DNA from: an uncultured Eubacterium sp. | GTDB lineage: Bacteria; Bacillota; Clostridia; Lachnospirales; Lachnospiraceae | NCBI GenBank assembly: GCA_910584875.1 | Contig: CAJUDA010000021.1 | Span: 1 to 55,844, forward strand | Length of the DNA stretch: 55,844 nucleotides | Reading direction: 5' to 3' | Shown here: piece after piece, positions 52,296 through 55,844 of the stretch | Numbering within the stretch: the first letter of the stretch is position 1 | How the letters are laid out: every line of letters starts with the position of its first letter | Notes under the pieces: model-generated | Told to the model about the DNA's origin: nothing | Database searches by the model: none | The model's input: only the letters and a program-made list of their open reading frames with translations | Position numbers and translations under genes: made by a program

Positions 52296-53753
52296 ATGTT
52301 TTACATTGGTGTAGATCTGGGTACTTCGGCAGTGAAACTGCTGTTGATGAATGAATACGGTGAGATAAAAAAGATCGTCTCGAAAGAATATCCATTATAT
52401 TTTCCGCATCCCGGCTGGTCAGAGCAGCAGCCGGAGGACTGGTTTACCAGGACGATGGAGGGGATCCGGGAACTGGTGACGGAATCAGACCGGACGCAGG
52501 TGGCAGGCATCAGCTTTGGCGGTCAGATGCATGGACTGGTAGTTCTGGACCGGGATGACAGGGTGATCCGTCCCGCGATCCTTTGGAACGATGGACGGAC
52601 CGGGGCAGAGACGGAATATCTGAACCAGACAATCGGGAAAGAAAAGCTGTCAGAGTATACGGCGAATATTGCTTTTGCCGGATTTACGGCGCCGAAACTT
52701 CTCTGGATGAGGAAGCATGAACCGGATAATTTTGCAAAGATCTCAAAGATCATGCTGCCGAAGGACTACCTGGCATACCGTCTTTCCGGGAGTTTCTGTA
52801 CCGATGTGTCGGATGCTTCAGGTATGTTATTATTTGATGTAAAAAACCGCTGCTGGTCGGAGGAAATGCTGGAGATCTGCGGCATAAAGAGTGATATGCT
52901 TCCTGAGATCCACGAGAGCTATGAGGTGACAGGGAAAGTAAAACCGGAGATCGCTGCCGGGCTTGGTCTTGCGGACACGGTAAAGGTGGTCGCCGGGGCG
53001 GGGGATAATGCCGCCGCTGCGGTGGGTACCGGCACAGTGGGAGATGGAAGATGTAATATTTCTCTTGGTACTTCGGGGACGGTTTTTATTTCCAGCAGGA
53101 AGTTTGGCGTGGATGCTGGCAATGCCCTCCATTCCTTTGCCCATGCCGACGGGAGCTATCATCTGATGGGATGTATGCTCAGTGCGGCTTCCTGCAATAA
53201 GTGGTGGAATGAGGATATCTTAAAGATTGGTGATTTTGCGGCTGAGCAGGCGGGGATCACCGGGCTGGGTGAGAATCCGGTCTTCTTTCTGCCTTATCTG
53301 ATGGGTGAGAGATCTCCCCACAATGATCCCGATGCCAGGGCTATGTTTATCGGAATGTCCATGGATACGACCAGAGAGGACATGACACAGGCGGTACTGG
53401 AAGGAGTGGCGTTTGCCCTGCGGGATTCGCTGGAGGTGGCAAGAGGGCTTGGCATTGATATCCGGCGGACGAAGATCTGCGGGGGAGGTGCGAAAAGCCC
53501 TCTCTGGAAAAGGATCATCGCCAGTGTCCTGGATCTGAACGTCGACGTCGTTGCCGTGGAAGAGGGTCCGGCGATGGGAGCTGCCATGCTCGCTGCTGTG
53601 GGTTGCGGGGAATATGCATCAGTGGAAGAGGCGGCAGAGAAGATCGTCCGGGTGGTGGATACGATCGAACCAGAACCAGGGCTGGTGGAAAAATATGAGA
53701 AGAAATATCAGAAATTCAGGATGCTGTACCCGGTGGTGAAGGGGATTTTCTGA
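52296..53753 (+). CDS. xylB: Xylulokinase
   Basis: A 485-aa FGGY carbohydrate kinase. ATP/phosphate loop motifs are GVDLGTSAVK (N-terminal) and ISLGTSGTVF (about 252-261). GGQMHGLVVLD with WNDGRT is the substrate-binding block of xylulokinases, and GGGAKSPLWKR is near the C terminus. It phosphorylates D-xylulose or a related ketose for entry to the pentose phosphate pathway. It is the last gene of the carB-isomerase-kinase unit and is followed by a strong terminator. Confidence 0.9.
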   Translation: MFYIGVDLGTSAVKLLLMNEYGEIKKIVSKEYPLYFPHPGWSEQQPEDWFTRTMEGIRELVTESDRTQVAGISFGGQMHGLVVLDRDDRVIRPAILWNDGRTGAETEYLNQTIGKEKLSEYTANIAFAGFTAPKLLWMRKHEPDNFAKISKIMLPKDYLAYRLSGSFCTDVSDASGMLLFDVKNRCWSEEMLEICGIKSDMLPEIHESYEVTGKVKPEIAAGLGLADTVKVVAGAGDNAAAAVGTGTVGDGRCNISLGTSGTVFISSRKFGVDAGNALHSFAHADGSYHLMGCMLSAASCNKWWNEDILKIGDFAAEQAGITGLGENPVFFLPYLMGERSPHNDPDARAMFIGMSMDTTREDMTQAVLEGVAFALRDSLEVARGLGIDIRRTKICGGGAKSPLWKRIIASVLDLNVDVVAVEEGPAMGAAMLAAVGCGEYASVEEAAEKIVRVVDTIEPEPGLVEKYEKKYQKFRMLYPVVKGIF

Positions 53754-53775
53754 CAGGTATGATTGACAATATCAA

Positions 53776-53824
53776 AATATCCGGCTAAAATAAAATCACA
53801 ATTTATTTTGGCCGGATATTTTTG
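53776..53824 (+). terminator. Terminator of the carB-isomerase-xylB unit
   Basis: A 19-bp stem (53776-53794 with 53802-53820, one G-U pair), a 7-nt loop and a following T run. Confidence 0.9.
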
Positions 53825-53866
53825 GCATATATTAAGAGAGTGGCGGAAGCTGTGTAACCGCTCCTT

Positions 53867-54241
53867 TCAGTGCGGAAGATCGTCTTCCAGCAGGTCTTCC
53901 GGGCTGAAAGTCAGTTTCAGGTTTCCGCTTTTCCACAGATCGATCAGCTCTCCCATAGAACACCATTTGCCCTGATAATGTGTCATCGGTGCAAAGGTCC
54001 GGAAAAAATCTTCATCTGTGTAACATATTTTTTTCACAAAATCCGGTTGTTCCATTTGTGGGGAAGAAGCGGCTTCTTTGTTAATACTTACCCCGTTTTC
54101 TTGTACATTGACAAAGTCATTAAATTTTCCCTGCATGATCTGGGAAAAGGAATTTTCTGCGTCTGCTTTTTGATAATGGTCTTTGCCGGATTGTGCTAAA
54201 AAGTGATTAATATTTGTGTCTGCCGTGTTTGTTAAGATCAT
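53867..54241 (-). CDS. Uncharacterised protein, 124 aa
   Basis: A soluble acidic protein starting MILTNTADTNINHFLAQSGK, with GGGGTGA before ATG 54241; the longer open frame upstream lacks a site. A conserved-looking C-terminal half (YTDEDFFRTFAPMTHYQGKW, MGELIDLWKSGNLKLTF) contains several aromatic residues. There is no signal peptide and no recognised domain. It lies between two terminated units and is divergent from the carbamoyltransferase remnant. Confidence 0.6.
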   Translation of the reverse strand: MILTNTADTNINHFLAQSGKDHYQKADAENSFSQIMQGKFNDFVNVQENGVSINKEAASSPQMEQPDFVKKICYTDEDFFRTFAPMTHYQGKWCSMGELIDLWKSGNLKLTFSPEDLLEDDLPH

Positions 54242-54353
54242 ATGTTTCACCCCGCTAATTTGATGATTATGTAAAAGTTGCTGTTGTTTACATAATATAT
54301 ATCGTAAAATAGTGACAAAATATGAAGAAGTATTCAGAAAGAGGTATTTTTCA

Positions 54354-55006
54354 ATGAAAGATTTGATCCGATTAACGGAGTTGCAGTCAGGCGATGTATA
54401 CGAAATATTCAATATTGCAGATGAAATCAGTAATGGAAAATATAATGGTTTGCTTCATGGAAAAAGTGTTATTTTGTTTTTCCCGGCTTCCAGTGTCAGA
54501 ACCCGGGTGACCTTTGAAAAAGGGATTGATCTGCTGGGTGGACAGCCTATACTATTTCCTGATGACGCATTGGAAAAAAAGGAGGATATAAGAGATGTCT
54601 GCGGTTATTTAGATAATTGGGCAGATCTGGAAATATTGGTCTGACCTGGAAAGAGGCATCTGATGTTATGGGATTTCCTTTGTCGCAGTGTTGTGATTCT
54701 GGTTATGAGATGGATGAAGTACAGGTATATTATGATATAAAAGAAGCAATCAGAGGAAAGGACATTATATGTACGGATTCTCTGCCCGCCAATGCATTTA
54801 ATGACTTTAGAAACTATCAGATAACGAAGGAAGTAATGGATATGGCTAATAAAAATGCTGTATTAAACCCCTGTCCGCCATTTTATCGCGGTGAAGAAGT
54901 TTCTGATGACGTAATACAGTCAGGATATTTTATTGGATATGAATTTAAAAAGAATTTATTGGTGGTTCAGCAGGCTATTATGATATGGTGTATGCTGTAT
55001 AAGTAA
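54354..55006 (+). pseudogene. Carbamoyltransferase (ornithine/aspartate type), internally deleted
   Basis: The first frame from ATG 54354 encodes a carbamoyl-phosphate domain: LLHGKSVILFFPASSVRTRVTFEKG (carbamoyl-phosphate loop, S-x-R-T-R) and DVCGYLDNWADLEILV, then a stop at 54642. A second frame, open from about 54617, encodes the C-terminal half: GKDIICTDSLPAN, AVLNPCPPFYRGEEVSDD and GYEFKKNLLVVQQAIM. The roughly 60-80 residues that normally join the halves are missing, and the frame changes, so the gene is dead. The NPCPP element replaces the HCLP of ornithine carbamoyltransferase, so the exact type is uncertain. Confidence 0.8.
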
Positions 55007-55240
55007 TATTCCATTCATTATTTCTTTTGTTTTGTTGTAGTAATTTGTAGATTGTCATGCTATACTATATTGGAACAGGAAATATGAACAGAACAGGAGG
55101 AGCCATAGCGTGAAAAATAATGCTGATGCACTTATTTTTCACACCACTATTTGTGCCGAAGCGCCACAAATAGTATTGATGCACAGAGCAAAAACAGCTA
55201 TGCTGCTTTTTGCTCGTGCGTTCTTCGCTTGCGCTTCGGA

Positions 55241-55372
55241 ATGGAGGATTTTTATGAAAAAATATGTTATATTTGCATAGTATTGGCTGTTGCGATATTA
55301 TGTAAAATTGTTATAGCCAATGCTATTCCTAAGAAAGAAATAATTAGGAGGCAAATTGAATGGGCTATATAA
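55241..55372 (+). CDS. Small single-helix membrane peptide, 43 aa (doubtful)
   Basis: ATG 55241 encodes a peptide with one hydrophobic segment (YICIVLAVAILCKIVIANAI) and a basic end. No good ribosome binding site precedes it. It overlaps the start of the next gene by 13 bp, which would allow coupling. The upstream 130 bp contain repeated GCTTTTTGCTCG / GCGTTCTTCGCTTGCGCTTCG stretches and no clear gene. Confidence 0.35.
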   Translation: MEDFYEKICYICIVLAVAILCKIVIANAIPKKEIIRRQIEWAI

Positions 55373-55632
55373 AAGTAGAAGAAGTATTACCTGTTGAAGT
55401 TATAGAATTGATACAGCAGTATGTGGATGGAGCAAATATTTATGTTCCCAAAAAGTCCAATAATTATGTCGGTTGGGGACAGGCAAATCATACAAAAGAA
55501 AAAATGCAAGCGAGGAACCATGATATATATCAGGAATATCTTCAAGGAACAAGGGTAGATGAGCTTGCAGAAAAATACTATTTGTCACAGAAGAGTATTT
55601 GGCGGATCTTGCGTAAAATGAAAAATAATTGA
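55360..55632 (+). CDS. CD3324-like small HTH protein
   Basis: A 90-aa protein. The N-terminal MGYIKVEEVLPVEVIELIQQYV and YVPKK resemble CD3324-family proteins of Clostridia. The C-terminal VDELAEKYYLSQKSIWRIL is a helix-turn-helix like that of Mor activators. AGGAGG lies 10 nt before ATG 55360. It is probably a small DNA-binding regulator; the target is unknown. It is followed by a terminator. Confidence 0.78.
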   Translation: MGYIKVEEVLPVEVIELIQQYVDGANIYVPKKSNNYVGWGQANHTKEKMQARNHDIYQEYLQGTRVDELAEKYYLSQKSIWRILRKMKNN

Positions 55633-55640
55633 TAAGAGGA

Positions 55641-55692
55641 AATGAGCCTGGACACATGATTTAAATTATTGTGGTGTGCAGGCTCATTTTTT
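55641..55692 (+). terminator. Terminator of the CD3324-like gene
   Basis: AATGAGCCTG (55641-55650) pairs with CAGGCTCATT (55679-55688), followed by T6. Confidence 0.85.
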
Positions 55693-55779
55693 ATTATAAA
55701 TAAAAATGAGATTGAAAAGATTTTGGATTAAATAGTATAATTGATTATGTACTGAAAACAGATGGAGGAATGTACAGAG

Positions 55780-55844
55780 ATGATTGAAGTATTAAAAATA
55801 AGAGAAAATGAAAATATAGCAAAGCAGGCAGCAAACTGGTTTCA
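55780..55844 (+). CDS. GNAT-type acetyltransferase, N-terminal fragment cut by the window edge
   Basis: ATG 55780 after GGAGG opens a frame that runs to the window end (21 residues: MIEVLKIREN, then AKQAANWF). The start with QAANWFH resembles GNAT acetyltransferases of gut Firmicutes, but too little is visible to be sure. Confidence 0.45.
   Translation, partial: MIEVLKIRENENIAKQAANWF

Overview
The window looks like a chromosomal segment of a low-to-mid GC gut Firmicute of the Lachnospiraceae type. Several things suggest this: strong AGGAGG-type ribosome binding sites, sigma-A promoters, BspA-type leucine-rich-repeat and Big_2 surface proteins, a GPH-type glycoside transporter with an SDR-type fructuronate reductase, and small toxin-antitoxin families common in Clostridia. 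The species cannot be named from the sequence alone.

Layout. 1-208: the end of a tRNA cluster (initiator Met, Phe, Lys). 392-1393: an AT-rich insert with a Panacea-domain antitoxin-like gene and a small membrane protein. 1494-2609: a DUF362 ferredoxin-like protein. 2698-6541: a probable four-gene operon in which a LytTR response regulator and a GHKL sensor kinase are flanked by two related uncharacterised proteins; two 11-bp direct repeats spaced 21 bp apart precede it. 6645-8739: citrate synthase and a solitary serine recombinase. 9358-24621: a surface-protein region. It has six exported, lysine-rich proteins (BspA-like, PPC/Big_2, CAP, BamE-like, transglutaminase-like) around a DltA/DltC/DltB/DltD-like module whose SGNH member has Cys where Ser is expected, plus a HipBST-like toxin-antitoxin pair. 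24796-30145: a GH2 enzyme, an XRE-PurM fusion, a small protein and a DUF234-type AAA ATPase.

30404-39568: a glucuronide/uronate operon with transporter, HAD phosphatase, GH3 glycosidase, UxuA, UxaC, SDR fructuronate reductase, KDPG aldolase and KDG kinase. Together these would take up glycosides of glucuronic acid and convert them to pyruvate and glyceraldehyde-3-phosphate. 39600-45500: a strongly AT-rich accessory island on the minus strand with a NACHT-family NTPase (candidate anti-phage protein), a P-loop kinase, GNAT and membrane proteins, a decayed toxin-antitoxin remnant, an intact type I toxin/antisense-RNA pair and a UPF0175/DUF3368 pair. 45549-47351: a second GH2 enzyme with a palindromic operator. 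47567-53753: carB followed closely by a fucose/arabinose-isomerase-family gene and xylulokinase. 53867-55844: a hypothetical gene, a deleted carbamoyltransferase pseudogene, a CD3324-like HTH gene and the start of a GNAT gene.

The best candidates for undescribed biology are the Dlt-like module with the Cys-SGNH enzyme inside the exported-protein cluster, the LytTR system with its paired unknown proteins and operator-like repeats, the two-gene HipB-HipS fusion plus HipT, and the XRE-PurM fusion. All functional calls rest on motifs read by eye. No database search was possible.
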